From NCBI RefSeq assembly GCF_000429505.1, contig NZ_AUBZ01000002.1:211605-275604 (forward strand): DNA of 64,000 nt, read 5' to 3'. The notes under the pieces were generated by a model. It did not search any database and had not been told where the DNA came from. It saw only the letters and a list, made by a program, of their open reading frames with translations. Made by a program: the position numbers and the translations under genes. Source of the stretch: Aliagarivorans taiwanensis DSM 22990. Lineage in GTDB: Bacteria; Pseudomonadota; Gammaproteobacteria; Enterobacterales; Celerinatantimonadaceae. This document shows, piece by piece, positions 1 through 8,086 of this stretch. Numbering within the stretch: the first letter of the stretch is position 1; each line of letters begins with the position of its first letter.

Positions 1-1
1 G

Positions 2-226
2 GTGAGTTCAAGTGCACGTCAACAAGCGATTAAGCTGGCGCGTATTCAGCCGCGTGGCGATGAGGTGGAGGTGTGGATCGAGGACGTGGTGTTTGATCGG
101 CTGGTGAACTGGCTGCGCCTGCTCGATACCCGTTATGGCATCGTCATCGATACTTTGGATATCGAAGCCCAGCAAACCCCGGGCGTAGTCAATGTGCGTC
201 GTTTGAAGTTGAGTAAACGCCAATGA
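2..226 (+). CDS. gspM: Type II secretion system protein M, C-terminal part
   Basis: This reading frame is cut by the window edge, so only the last 74 or so residues are present and the GTG at 2 need not be the true start. GspM is an inner-membrane protein of the type II secretion apparatus that partners GspL. The visible piece has the small alpha/beta fold of the GspM C-terminal periplasmic domain, with alternating hydrophobic strands. Its TGA stop overlaps the ATG of the next gene in an ATGA junction, and that gene is recognisable as gspN, the usual operon order (gspC to gspN). The name rests more on this position than on the short fragment itself. Confidence 0.75.
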   Translation: MSSSARQQAIKLARIQPRGDEVEVWIEDVVFDRLVNWLRLLDTRYGIVIDTLDIEAQQTPGVVNVRRLKLSKRQ

Positions 227-975
227 AGAAGTTTTTCCTGAGTGCGCTGCTACTGATACTGGTGTATCTGGGTAGCCTGCTCTATACCCTACCAGCCCAT
301 GTGGTGCTGCAGTTTGTGCCCCTACCTAAGGGGCTGACCATCGGCCAGGTAGATGGCCGCATCTGGGAAGGCAGCGCCAAACAGGTGCGCGTTGAAGGGA
401 TTGAGCTTGATAAGCTCGAATGGGATTTCAGGCCGTTTGCCCTGCTTACCGGTAAGCTTGCGCTTGAACTGGAAGCGGAGCACCCCTCGTTACGTGCCAG
501 TGGCGTGGTGGAGTATGGCAGTGCCGGGCTTGCGGCCAAGGGCTGGAAAGCCAATGTGGATGCTGAGTGGCTGATTTCGCAGATCGCTCTGCCGGTGCCA
601 GCTTCGGCCGAAGGACGTTTGTTTCTTGAGCTAAGTGAAGCCTTAGTGCAGCCAGAAAATCTGCGCTGCGACGCCTTACAAGGCACCTTAGAGTGGGTTG
701 AACCGGTGCTGCAAACGCCTATCGCCGAACTCGGCTTTGACGATATGTTTGCTCGCCTCGACAGTGTTGACGGGCAACTGCGTCTGGCGCTTAACCATCA
801 AGACCCGATGATCGATCTTGAATCCGAGGTGTTGGTGGGCGCCGGTAACTGGCGCAGCTCAGGCAAGCTCAAAGCCGGTGCTGAGCTACCGGAGATGCTA
901 GCCAACAATATGCACTACATCGGTAACAGCGACTCGCAGGGCTATTACCGATTCAATCAGCGCGGGCGGTTGTAA
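223..975 (+). CDS. gspN: Type II secretion system protein N
   Basis: 250 aa. GspN is the last gene of many type II secretion operons, an inner-membrane protein with a large periplasmic domain, not essential in every species. One N-terminal membrane segment (about residues 4-22) is followed by a beta-rich periplasmic part with the family's early GQVDGRIWEG stretch and a late PEMLANNM helix. The start overlaps the gspM stop by 4 nt, so the two are translationally coupled. The last base of its TAA stop is also the first base of the inverted-repeat element at 975-1134, so the gene ends exactly where that element begins. Confidence 0.9.
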   Translation: MKKFFLSALLLILVYLGSLLYTLPAHVVLQFVPLPKGLTIGQVDGRIWEGSAKQVRVEGIELDKLEWDFRPFALLTGKLALELEAEHPSLRASGVVEYGSAGLAAKGWKANVDAEWLISQIALPVPASAEGRLFLELSEALVQPENLRCDALQGTLEWVEPVLQTPIAELGFDDMFARLDSVDGQLRLALNHQDPMIDLESEVLVGAGNWRSSGKLKAGAELPEMLANNMHYIGNSDSQGYYRFNQRGRL

Positions 976-1134
976 TACCAATCCACATAAGTAACTGACC
1001 GTCCTTGCTGGTTAAAATCATTGATGACAGCGTCAACGCTTTTGTAATTAGCCCACTAGTTACGGCAAGCGCTTCCTCGTCCTCAATGATTTTCCCTTCG
1101 CCATACCTGGCCACTTACTTATCCGGATTGGTAT
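975..1134. repeat. MITE-like inverted-repeat element between convergent genes
   Basis: About 160 bp. The ends are inverted repeats: the first 20 bases (975-994, beginning ATACCAATCC) match the reverse complement of the last 20 (1115-1134, ending GGATTGGTAT) at 18 of 20 positions. A second inverted pair, AAAATCATTGA and TCAATGATTTT, lies further in. There is no reading frame inside, as expected for a non-autonomous miniature element. No clear target duplication can be read. It abuts the stop of gspN and runs into the 3' end of the nucleotidase gene, supplying its last codons and stop. It may also act as a two-way terminator, though no long T run is present. Confidence 0.7.
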
Positions 1135-1796
1135 AGCCCCACCATCAACTCGCGATAATCGTCGATCCCGATGTGGCGGCTCGCGGTATCTGCTGGGAGC
1201 GCTGGGCGTTTGGAATCGGGGTTGAGGATGGCAACCCGATGGGCAATGCCAAACTGGGCGGCCACGTCGAGCAGTGCTTGGTTGTCATCGATAAACAGGC
1301 TGCGCGCTGGCTCGAAGTGATGATGGCGCTGCAACTGGTGCCACAGCTCCAGTTCCTCTTTGGGCAGCTGGAACTGATGGGTGCTGTAGATGGCGTCGAG
1401 ATGCTCGCCAAGGTTGGTGCGCTCCAGCTTAAGGGCCAGCCCATCGGGGTGGCAGTTGGTCACTAGCACCCGCTGTTTTCCGGCTTGTTTCAAGGCCACT
1501 AAAAACGCCTCGGCATGCTCTCGCCAGGCTATTTTCTCTTGTACTTCGCGTTTTAGCTGCATGATGTCTAAGCCGGTGTGTTCACGCCAGTGATCAAGGC
1601 AGTACCAGGTCAGTTTTCCAAGGTTTTGCTGGTAATCGGCATATAGCGCTTGCTGTGCCTGTTGCTCGCTGATTTGGTTAACTTCGGCATAGCGCCGTGG
1701 CAGGTGTTGCTGCCAGAAGTAATCGTCGTAGTGTAGATCGAGCAGGGTGCCATCCATATCTAGCAATACGGTATCAATGGTATTCCAATCGAGCAT
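1119..1796 (-). CDS. yrfG: HAD-family GMP/IMP nucleotidase (YrfG-like)
   Basis: 225 aa. YrfG is a purine 5'-mononucleotidase of the HAD superfamily. Motif I is LLDMDGTLLDL near the N-terminus, motif II VTNCHPDG, the conserved Lys lies in LPKEELELW, and motif IV is FIDDNQALLD. I chose the ATG at 1796 over the longer frame from 1895 because AGGAGA lies 11 nt upstream and the longer form adds 33 unrelated residues and overlaps nudE. The gene is divergent from nudE, the arrangement known in enterobacteria. Its last residues (about LYQSG) and its TAA are encoded inside the inverted-repeat element at 975-1134, so the C-terminus may differ from relatives. Confidence 0.85.
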   Translation of the reverse strand: MLDWNTIDTVLLDMDGTLLDLHYDDYFWQQHLPRRYAEVNQISEQQAQQALYADYQQNLGKLTWYCLDHWREHTGLDIMQLKREVQEKIAWREHAEAFLVALKQAGKQRVLVTNCHPDGLALKLERTNLGEHLDAIYSTHQFQLPKEELELWHQLQRHHHFEPARSLFIDDNQALLDVAAQFGIAHRVAILNPDSKRPALPADTASRHIGIDDYRELMVGLYQSG

Positions 1797-1888
1797 AAAA
1801 CCGGCTTCTCCTTGAGGCTTTGCCACAGCAGTGTAACAATGAAAATGAATACCGCCACCCTGACTGTCGGGATCAGAAAAGGATAACA

Positions 1889-2443
1889 ATGACAAAGCGA
1901 GTTGGGCCGAAACTTTTACACTCAGCGATCACCGCCCGCAGCCGATACTTTCAAGTAGAAGAGCTGCACCTGGAGTTTGCCAACGGCGAGCAGCGTGTTT
2001 ACGAGCGGCTTGGGGGCTCTGGACGGGGCGCGGTAATGGTAGTGCCGGTCACCGATGACGGATATTTATTACTGGTGAAAGAATATGCTGCTGCAACCGA
2101 GCGTTATGAGCTAGGCTTTCCCAAAGGCTTGGTCGACCCGGGCGAGTTGCCCATCGATGCGGCCAATCGAGAGTTACAAGAAGAGATCGGTTTTTCGGCT
2201 GGACAGCTGGTGGAGCTCAGTGAACTGTCGGTAGCGCCCGGTTTTATGTCGGCGCAGATGAAGGTATTTGCCGCCAGTGGCCTAACGGCCAGCCGGTTAA
2301 AAGGCGATGAACCTGAGCCGCTAGAGCTGGTGCGGGTTCCGTTAGATCAGGCGTTTAGCCTGCTGCAGCGAGATGATTTTAACGAGGCGCGCAGTGTAGC
2401 CGCGCTGTTTTTGTACGAGCAATGGCACAGAGAACAGTCTTGA
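1889..2443 (+). CDS. nudE: ADP compounds hydrolase NudE
   Basis: 184 aa. NudE is a Nudix hydrolase that cleaves ADP-ribose, Ap3A, NADH and similar ADP-linked compounds. The Nudix box is complete: G80...E86...REL-EE-G at residues 80-102, fitting GX5EX7REUXEEXGU. A second family mark is SVAPGFMSAQMKVF just after it. The start is the ATG at 1889 with AGGATAAC directly before it; an earlier ATG at 1820 adds 23 residues with no family resemblance. The end overlaps the start of cysQ by 22 nt, so the two form an operon. Confidence 0.92.
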   Translation: MTKRVGPKLLHSAITARSRYFQVEELHLEFANGEQRVYERLGGSGRGAVMVVPVTDDGYLLLVKEYAAATERYELGFPKGLVDPGELPIDAANRELQEEIGFSAGQLVELSELSVAPGFMSAQMKVFAASGLTASRLKGDEPEPLELVRVPLDQAFSLLQRDDFNEARSVAALFLYEQWHREQS

Positions 2444-3270
2444 ACAACCAGCAACATGATTTGGCTCAGTCGCTGCTGAGCAGCGCCTGTGAGATAGCCG
2501 AGCAGGCCGGAGACCTGATAAACAGCATCTACCAGCAAGGTGATTACCAGAGCGAGTGGAAATCCGACTCGACCCCGGTAACCAGCGCCGACTATGCGGC
2601 GCATCACTTCCTGCTTGAGCAACTAGAAAAGCTTACTCCCGATATTCCGGTGCTGTCAGAAGAACACGCCGCCATCCCCTTAGAAAAGCGCGCTCATTGG
2701 TCGCGTTATTGGCTAGTTGACCCGCTCGATGGCACCCAAGAGTTTGTTTCTGGTAGCGGTGATTTTGCGACCGAGCTGGCGCTGGTCGAGAACAACCAGC
2801 CGGTATTGGGCGTGGTCTACGGACCGGTGGTGGGCAAGCGCTACAGCGCAGTCAAGGGCCATGGTGCTAGCTTGCGTTTTCAAGGCAAAGAGCTGCCGAT
2901 TCACAGCTCGCATTACGCCACAGCGCCTGAGCGTATTCGAGTCGCGACCAGCAGGGTACAGAACCCGGCCTTGCTGCAAGCCATCTTAAGTGGTGATTTT
3001 CGTTATCATCTCCAGCCCTTGGGCAGTGCCAGCTTAAAGAGTTGCTTGGTGGCGGAAGGGCTGGCTGATTGCTATATCCGTATTGGTCCAACCGGCGAAT
3101 GGGATACCGGCGCGCCGCAGATTATCTTGCAAGAAGCCGGCGGCGACCTGTTCGATCTGCAGCTGCAAGCCCTTAGCTATAACCAGCGTGAGTCCTTGGA
3201 GAACCCCAACTTTATCTCCTTGGGGGATGCCTCACTGCCGTGGCACGAGATCCTTAAGCGCAATCATTAG
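2422..3270 (+). CDS. cysQ: 3'(2'),5'-bisphosphate nucleotidase
   Basis: 282 aa. CysQ removes the 3'-phosphate from PAP (and PAPS), relieving product inhibition during sulfate assimilation; it belongs to the Li-sensitive, Mg-dependent inositol monophosphatase superfamily. Metal ligands are visible in SEE (residues 79-81), DPLDGT (100-105) and WDTGAPQIILQEAGG near the C-terminus. The ATG at 2422 lies inside nudE; a TTG at 2440 in the same frame is an alternative that would shorten the protein by six residues. The overlap with nudE suggests translational coupling, and both enzymes dispose of adenine nucleotide by-products. Confidence 0.93.
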   Translation: MAQRTVLNNQQHDLAQSLLSSACEIAEQAGDLINSIYQQGDYQSEWKSDSTPVTSADYAAHHFLLEQLEKLTPDIPVLSEEHAAIPLEKRAHWSRYWLVDPLDGTQEFVSGSGDFATELALVENNQPVLGVVYGPVVGKRYSAVKGHGASLRFQGKELPIHSSHYATAPERIRVATSRVQNPALLQAILSGDFRYHLQPLGSASLKSCLVAEGLADCYIRIGPTGEWDTGAPQIILQEAGGDLFDLQLQALSYNQRESLENPNFISLGDASLPWHEILKRNH

Positions 3271-3309
3271 TGCGGGTTTTTGCTACCTGGGTTTAACATA
3301 TGCAAATAC

Positions 3310-3342
3310 AATGGTTTAACCATTGAGGGTTGGTGTTATACT
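3310..3342 (+). promoter_or_regulatory. Candidate promoter with 15-nt palindrome before cytochrome c5
   Basis: An extended -10 element TGTTATACT lies at 3334-3342. No good -35 hexamer is present at the right distance. Instead, a perfect palindrome, AATGGTT-T-AACCATT, covers 3310-3324, where a -35 box would sit. The layout suggests a promoter that needs, or is blocked by, a regulator bound to the palindrome. The regulator is unknown. Confidence 0.45.
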
Positions 3343-3398
3343 TGGCCCCAAATAACAGGGACGCACGGCCTAGCCGTGGATGTATAAGGAGAGACAAG

Positions 3399-3815
3399 GT
3401 GACGCAGTTGTTCAGGCCACTTCAATTTGTACTGAGCGTGTTGGCTGGCGCAGCAATCAGCCTAAATGCAATGGCTGTCGATATGTCTGACGAAGCCATT
3501 AGCGAGCGTATCAAACCCGTGGGTAACGTCTATCTCGATGGCGAGCTGGATATTGCCAAAGCCCCCGAAGCCAGTGCGGGTCCCCGCGATGGCGCAACCA
3601 TCTACAATACCTTCTGTACTGCGTGTCATAGCACCGGTGTCGCAGGCGCGCCTAAGCGCGGCGATGCTGATGAGTGGGCGGCGCGTATGGGCAAAGGCGA
3701 AGACACGGTATTTGCGAACGCCTGGAACGGTATCAACGCGATGCCCGCCAAAGGTACCTGCGGTGATTGTAGCGAAGATGAAATCAAGGCAGCGATTGCC
3801 TACCTGACTCAGTAG
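3399..3815 (+). CDS. Cytochrome c5 (periplasmic monoheme c-type cytochrome)
   Basis: 138 aa. A small periplasmic electron carrier of the cytochrome c5/c555 type, expected to pass electrons to terminal oxidases or reductases. It has a signal peptide (cleavage near residue 26, after NAMA), a single heme site CTACH, and the extra Cys pair TCGDC near the C-terminus that marks c5 proteins; the axial Met lies in NAMPAKG. I chose the GTG at 3399 because AAGGAGA stands 7-8 nt before it and the signal peptide then starts correctly; the longer frame from 3330 overlaps the promoter. A terminator follows, so the gene is monocistronic. Shewanella relatives are called ScyA. Confidence 0.9.
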   Translation: MTQLFRPLQFVLSVLAGAAISLNAMAVDMSDEAISERIKPVGNVYLDGELDIAKAPEASAGPRDGATIYNTFCTACHSTGVAGAPKRGDADEWAARMGKGEDTVFANAWNGINAMPAKGTCGDCSEDEIKAAIAYLTQ

Positions 3816-3837
3816 TCGCTGATACCGCGAATCTGTT

Positions 3838-3866
3838 AAAGGCTCCTTTCGGAGCCTTTGTTGTTT
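3838..3866 (+). terminator. Rho-independent terminator after cytochrome c5
   Basis: A 9-bp stem, AAAGGCTCC and GGAGCCTTT, closes a TTTC loop and is followed by GTTGTTT. Confidence 0.85.
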
Positions 3867-3888
3867 CTGGCGCCGACAGAGACGCTTT

Positions 3889-3933
3889 AGTAATAGCTTG
3901 ATTGCTGTTACTCAAGGCCGTGCAAGGTATAAT
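3889..3933 (+). promoter_or_regulatory. Candidate promoter for the HAD phosphatase
   Basis: A consensus -10 hexamer TATAAT lies at 3928-3933. The -35 region is weak (CTGTTA at 3905-3910 with 17-nt spacing). An imperfect dyad, AGTAATAGC and GCTGTTACT around TTGATT (3889-3912), overlaps the -35 position and could be an operator. Confidence 0.45.
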
Positions 3934-3966
3934 CTTCGCAGTAACTAGAACCCGAGTGAGTAAGAA

Positions 3967-4626
3967 ATGAAGTTCAAAGGCATCTTGTTTGATTTAGATG
4001 GCACCTTGGTCAACTCTATGGCCTCTGTTGAGCGCGCGTGGCGTGCCTGGGCCGGACGTAATGGCCTGGAAGCCGACTTTGTAATGGAGAACATTCACGG
4101 CCGCCCGGCGCGTGAATCGGTAGCGATGCTGCTCAAAGACTCCCATGAGATGGAAGTGAAGGGCGAGGCGATGTGGCTGGAGATGATGGAAGCCACTGAC
4201 ACCGACGATGTGGTGGCTGAACCGGGCGCATTAGCATTGCTGGACAAGCTCGCTGAGCTGGGCCTGCCATGGGCGATCGTAACCTCTGGCACTGACAAGG
4301 TGGCACGAGCGCGGATTAAGGCGGCGGGCTTGCCAGAGCCTAGCGTATTGGTCACCGCCAATCAGGTGGAGAAAGGCAAACCTGAGCCCGAGCCGTTCTT
4401 GCTTGGTGCGGAAAAGCTGGGCTTGGCAGCGCAAGACTGCTTGGTGTTTGAAGATTCTGCAGCGGGCGTGACCGCCGGTAAGGCGGCGGGTGCTAAGGTT
4501 GCTGCACTCACCGCGTACAGCAGCCAGCAAGAACTGCCTGAGGCGGATGCTTATCTGTCATCCCTTGAGCTTGCGGCGATCGAAGTGAGCGAGCAAGGCT
4601 TTGTGCTGCAGCAACTGAGCAGCTAG
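3967..4626 (+). CDS. HAD-IA phosphatase, sugar-phosphatase type
   Basis: 219 aa. A beta-phosphoglucomutase-like HAD phosphatase resembling sugar phosphatase YfbT/HxpA and bacterial glycerol-3-phosphatase. Motif I FDLDGTL at residues 8-14, motif II VTSGT, catalytic Lys in KGKPEPEPF, motif IV FEDSAAGV. The helical cap between motifs I and II has the usual length. Substrate cannot be told from sequence; small sugar phosphates or glycerol-3-phosphate are plausible. It has its own promoter and stands between a terminator upstream and a convergent gene downstream, so it appears monocistronic. Confidence 0.8.
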   Translation: MKFKGILFDLDGTLVNSMASVERAWRAWAGRNGLEADFVMENIHGRPARESVAMLLKDSHEMEVKGEAMWLEMMEATDTDDVVAEPGALALLDKLAELGLPWAIVTSGTDKVARARIKAAGLPEPSVLVTANQVEKGKPEPEPFLLGAEKLGLAAQDCLVFEDSAAGVTAGKAAGAKVAALTAYSSQQELPEADAYLSSLELAAIEVSEQGFVLQQLSS

Positions 4627-4668
4627 TTCTCTGCGCGCTTTAGGGCGTAGTAGATACGAGGGCGCAGC

Positions 4669-5595
4669 CTAACGGCGGCGCCTTTTCTTTTTCTTCTTAC
4701 CGTTCTGCTCTTCTTCCTCGGCTTTGCGGGCCAGCATTTCATCCACCGCAGCTTGCTCGGTCACCGCCATCTCTGGGGTCTCCAAGGTGATCTGGCCGAT
4801 AGTGCCGTCGCGCAACTCGTTGAGGATAATGGTTGCAACCTTAACAAAGTCGACATGGCCACCGCGTACTAAACAGCCGCGTTTCGCGCCGATCACTTCC
4901 ATCAGCTCCACTTCATATTCAGGCAGCTCATCGAGCTGGTAGCGGGCTTTAAGTAGCTCAGGGTAGGCCCCAATTAGGTACTCGCAGGCAAAGGCTGCCA
5001 CATCGTCGTAGTCCATGGCGGTGTCTTTCACCGCTCCGGTGGTAGCCAGACGGTAGCCACTGGCTTCGTTGTCGAACTTGGGCCAGAGGATCCCGGGGGT
5101 GTCCGACAGGATGATATTGCCTTCCAGCTTGATGCGCTGCTGCGCCTTGGTGACTGCGGGCTCGTTACCGGTTTTAGCGATGATGCGCCCCGCCAAGGTG
5201 TTAATCAGGGTCGACTTACCGACATTGGGGATGCCACAGATCATGGTGTGAATGGGCTTATCTACGGTGCCCTTGTTAGGCAACATGCTGCGGCACAGAT
5301 CTAACAGTTGTTGGGTCTGGTTACCTTTGATGGTGCAGAGCGGAATGGCGCGCACGCCTTTCTCTTGCTCCAAGTGCTGGCGCCAGCGCTCGGTGAGCTC
5401 AGGGTCCGCTAGATCGCTCTTGTTCAGCACTTTGATACAAGGGGTATCGCCCCGCAGCTTGTGGATCAGCGGGTTCTCACTGCTGAAGGGGATACGCGCA
5501 TCCAGCACTTCGATAACCAGATCGATCTTGGGCATCACCTCTTTGATCTGTTTCTGAGCCTTGTGCATATGGCCCGGATACCATTGAATTGCCAT
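4669..5595 (-). CDS. rbgA: Ribosome biogenesis GTPase YlqF/RbgA
   Basis: 308 aa. RbgA is a circularly permuted GTPase needed for late assembly of the 50S subunit. The permuted order is visible: the G4 motif NKSD (58-61) comes before the P-loop GIPNVGKST (121-129) and the G3 motif DTPG (165-168). The N-terminal QWYPGHMHKA is the family hallmark. The C-terminus ends in a run of Lys and Arg (about residues 299-308), suited to rRNA binding. The start ATG has GGGGGA upstream. It is convergent with the HAD gene and divergent from the coiled-coil gene at 5867. Confidence 0.92.
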   Translation of the reverse strand: MAIQWYPGHMHKAQKQIKEVMPKIDLVIEVLDARIPFSSENPLIHKLRGDTPCIKVLNKSDLADPELTERWRQHLEQEKGVRAIPLCTIKGNQTQQLLDLCRSMLPNKGTVDKPIHTMICGIPNVGKSTLINTLAGRIIAKTGNEPAVTKAQQRIKLEGNIILSDTPGILWPKFDNEASGYRLATTGAVKDTAMDYDDVAAFACEYLIGAYPELLKARYQLDELPEYEVELMEVIGAKRGCLVRGGHVDFVKVATIILNELRDGTIGQITLETPEMAVTEQAAVDEMLARKAEEEEQNGKKKKKRRRR

Positions 5596-5866
5596 CTGTT
5601 CCCCCGATTCGAGTGATACTCTTCATCTCAGTGAGTGGTTCTGTTGGCAGTTAACCACAGGTGATCGCCAAAGATAATAGCAAGGAGATATCACCCTAAT
5701 TAAGCGCCGACTCACTACAGCTATCATAGGCGGCAGTGAAAAATCTCGGCATCTGGCCTGCGTGCCGACTGAGTGCGAGTGTGTTTGAAAACGCGCCATT
5801 GTACTTGAAGGGCGAACAATCTGCAGAGTTTATTGCCACATCCCCGATCCCTGATTAGAGTTATAG

Positions 5867-6550
5867 ATGAATAACCCAGTGGCTCAAGGACTTATGGACA
5901 AGGACATGTCAAATAGTGTGGCCGAAGACTTGGAAAGAGAAGACCTCGATCTCAAGCATCGCAAGGAATATCACAAATCTCGACACTTCCACTATAAAAA
6001 GCGCTACCGTCATGCGCGGCGCTTCTTCTGGTACTTTATCGCGGCACTGATTCTACTGTTGGTGATGCTAGTGTCGGTGGCGATCCTCTACAGCAAAGTC
6101 AAAGCTGAACAACAGCAGCTACAGGCGGTGCTGAGAAACTTGGAGAAGGCCGACCAACAAATGGCGCTGTTATCCCAGCAGCTCAGTGAGTCGCGGGTGC
6201 AAAACTATCTGCTGACCAAGGAGCGTTATCCGCAGCTGCGCTTGCTCGAGCACAATCAACTATTGCCAGTCGATTACGCCGGGATCACCTCGGTGATGTT
6301 TAGCAATGAAAACAGTGGGCTAAGCTCCGTCTACTTGAATTACCAACTGTTACTTGAAGAGCAGCTTGAGGGGAATCTCAACTTGGTATTGTTAGGCGAT
6401 GATGTGCAGGTGATCCAACGCTTTGCTATCGATGTGAGCAAGCACGACGAAGACAATCCGATGCTGTTGCAGGGTAAGTTGCGTTTGAGTACTGAGGGGG
6501 AGACGGTTCGCTATTTTCGCTTCGAGCAGAATAGTGATGAGTCTGACTAG
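5867..6550 (+). CDS. Unrecognised single-pass membrane protein with coiled coil
   Basis: 227 aa; I do not recognise the family. The first 52 residues are very charged, with an acidic stretch (residues 20-29) then a His/Arg/Lys/Tyr-rich basic stretch (30-52). One membrane helix follows (about 53-75), then a Gln/Leu-rich coiled coil (about 76-112), then a compact mostly beta domain to the end. The positive-inside rule puts the basic N-terminus in the cytoplasm and the coiled coil and C-terminal domain in the periplasm. The start is uncertain: the ATG at 5867 has only a weak ribosome site, and ATGs at 5894 and 5906 are in frame. It stands alone between rbgA (divergent) and gor (convergent) and ends at a strong terminator. 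Confidence 0.7.
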   Translation: MNNPVAQGLMDKDMSNSVAEDLEREDLDLKHRKEYHKSRHFHYKKRYRHARRFFWYFIAALILLLVMLVSVAILYSKVKAEQQQLQAVLRNLEKADQQMALLSQQLSESRVQNYLLTKERYPQLRLLEHNQLLPVDYAGITSVMFSNENSGLSSVYLNYQLLLEEQLEGNLNLVLLGDDVQVIQRFAIDVSKHDEDNPMLLQGKLRLSTEGETVRYFRFEQNSDESD

Positions 6551-6576
6551 TTGTTAAGAGCTGGTGGTGAAACGGG

Positions 6577-6610
6577 CAATAAAGCGGAGCTAGGGCTCCG
6601 CTTTATTGTT
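6577..6610. terminator. Bidirectional terminator between convergent genes
   Basis: A perfect 14-bp stem (CAATAAAGCGGAGC and its complement) around a TAGG loop. A/T-rich outer stem bases provide U-rich 3' ends on both strands, so it should end both the coiled-coil gene and gor. Confidence 0.85.
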
Positions 6611-6614
6611 GAAG

Positions 6615-7964
6615 CTAGCGAAGCGTCACAAACTCTTCAGCGCTAGTCGGGTGGATCGCCACACAGGCGTCGAAATCGGCCTTGGTGGCACCCATCTTCA
6701 TGGCTACGCCGAAGCCTTGTAGGATCTCATCCATTCCCAAGCCAATACCATGCAGGCCCACGACTTTTTCGTTTGGTCCAGCGCAGATCAGCTTCATCTT
6801 GGTGACTTGGCGGTGGCGGGTCACCGCGGTGTACATGGCACCAAAGCTAGAGTTGTACACCTTCACGTTCTGCTCGCCGTACTCGGCAATCGCTTCTGGT
6901 TCGGTCAGGCCGATGGTGCCGATGGCGGGGTGACTGAATACCACGGTGGGGACTAATGAGTAGTCCATCTTGGCATTGCTCTGGCCGTTGAACAGACGCT
7001 CGGAGAGCAAGCGACCGGCTTTAACTGCCACCGGGGTCAGCTCAATCTTGCCGATGTTATCGCCCACTGCATACACGCCCGGCGCGCTGGTGTTGGAGTA
7101 CTCATCGACTTCGATATAGCCCCACTGATTGGTTTTCACCCCTGCGCTGTCTAAGTTGATCGCATCGGTGGCGGGCTCACGGCCAATCGCCCAGATCAAG
7201 CAGTCCACGGTCAGGCTGTTGCCGTTTTCGAAGGTGACAAGTAGGTCGCCATCGGATAGTTGCTCTACAGATTTGGGTACATGGTTGGTGTGCAGCGTAG
7301 GGCCGTGTTCAGCCATTAGCTCTACTAAGGTCTCACTGAGCATCGGGTCGAAGTTACGTAGCGGGCTGTGTTTGCGTACCGCCAGATGGGTATCTGTACC
7401 GAGTGCGTGTAGCACCCCTGCCAGTTCTACGGCGATGTAACCCGCGCCGATAACCAAGGCGCTCTTGGGTTGCTGTTGCAGGGCAAAGAATCCATCTGAG
7501 TCGATACCCAGCTCAGCGCCTGGAATGGAAGGAATGCTCGGGCGGCCACCGGTGGCAATCAGGATATGCTTGGCGCGGTAGAGCTCGCCATCTACTTCCA
7601 CGGTGTTGCTGTCCACAAAGCGGGCAAAGCCATTGATCAGGGTGATGCCGTTGTTGGCCAACACGCGGTCGTAAGAGCCATGAATCCGTTCGATGTAGGC
7701 TTCACGGCTTTTCACCAAGGTGGCCCAATCAAACTTGTTTACCGACACATCGAAGCCATAGTCTTCGGCATAGAGGTGGATGGCCTCGGCCACTTGGGCG
7801 CCAAACCACATGGCTTTCTTCGGTACACAACCGACGTTAACGCAGGTGCCGCCCACGTGGCGAGCCTCAATCAGGCCGACTTTTTGGCCGTGCATCGCAG
7901 CGCGGTTTGCAGAGGCAATACCACCGCTTCCAGCACCAATACAGAGATAATCGAATTCAGTCAT
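6615..7964 (-). CDS. gor: Glutathione-disulfide reductase
   Basis: 449 aa, the usual length. Gor uses NADPH to reduce glutathione disulfide and keep the cytoplasm reduced. The FAD dinucleotide motif GAGSGG is at 10-15, the redox-active disulfide is C41/C46 in [13 protein letters not shown], a second Rossmann motif ([11 protein letters not shown]) binds NADPH, and the active-site base is His in [12 protein letters not shown] at the C-terminus. AAGGAG lies 9 nt before the ATG. It stands alone and shares a bidirectional terminator with its convergent neighbour. Confidence 0.96.
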   Translation of the reverse strand: MTEFDYLCIGAGSGGIASANRAAMHGQKVGLIEARHVGGTCVNVGCVPKKAMWFGAQVAEAIHLYAEDYGFDVSVNKFDWATLVKSREAYIERIHGSYDRVLANNGITLINGFARFVDSNTVEVDGELYRAKHILIATGGRPSIPSIPGAELGIDSDGFFALQQQPKSALVIGAGYIAVELAGVLHALGTDTHLAVRKHSPLRNFDPMLSETLVELMAEHGPTLHTNHVPKSVEQLSDGDLLVTFENGNSLTVDCLIWAIGREPATDAINLDSAGVKTNQWGYIEVDEYSNTSAPGVYAVGDNIGKIELTPVAVKAGRLLSERLFNGQSNAKMDYSLVPTVVFSHPAIGTIGLTEPEAIAEYGEQNVKVYNSSFGAMYTAVTRHRQVTKMKLICAGPNEKVVGLHGIGLGMDEILQGFGVAMKMGATKADFDACVAIHPTSAEEFVTLR

Positions 7965-8086
7965 CTAGCTGCTCCTTAATTAGTGGCACTAGTATAAACG
8001 CAAGTCGTGGCGAGATGCGCGAGGAATTGATCCCCATCAATCCTTGATGATGATTTCGGCATCAACAGCGGCCCTGATTGAGCCGC

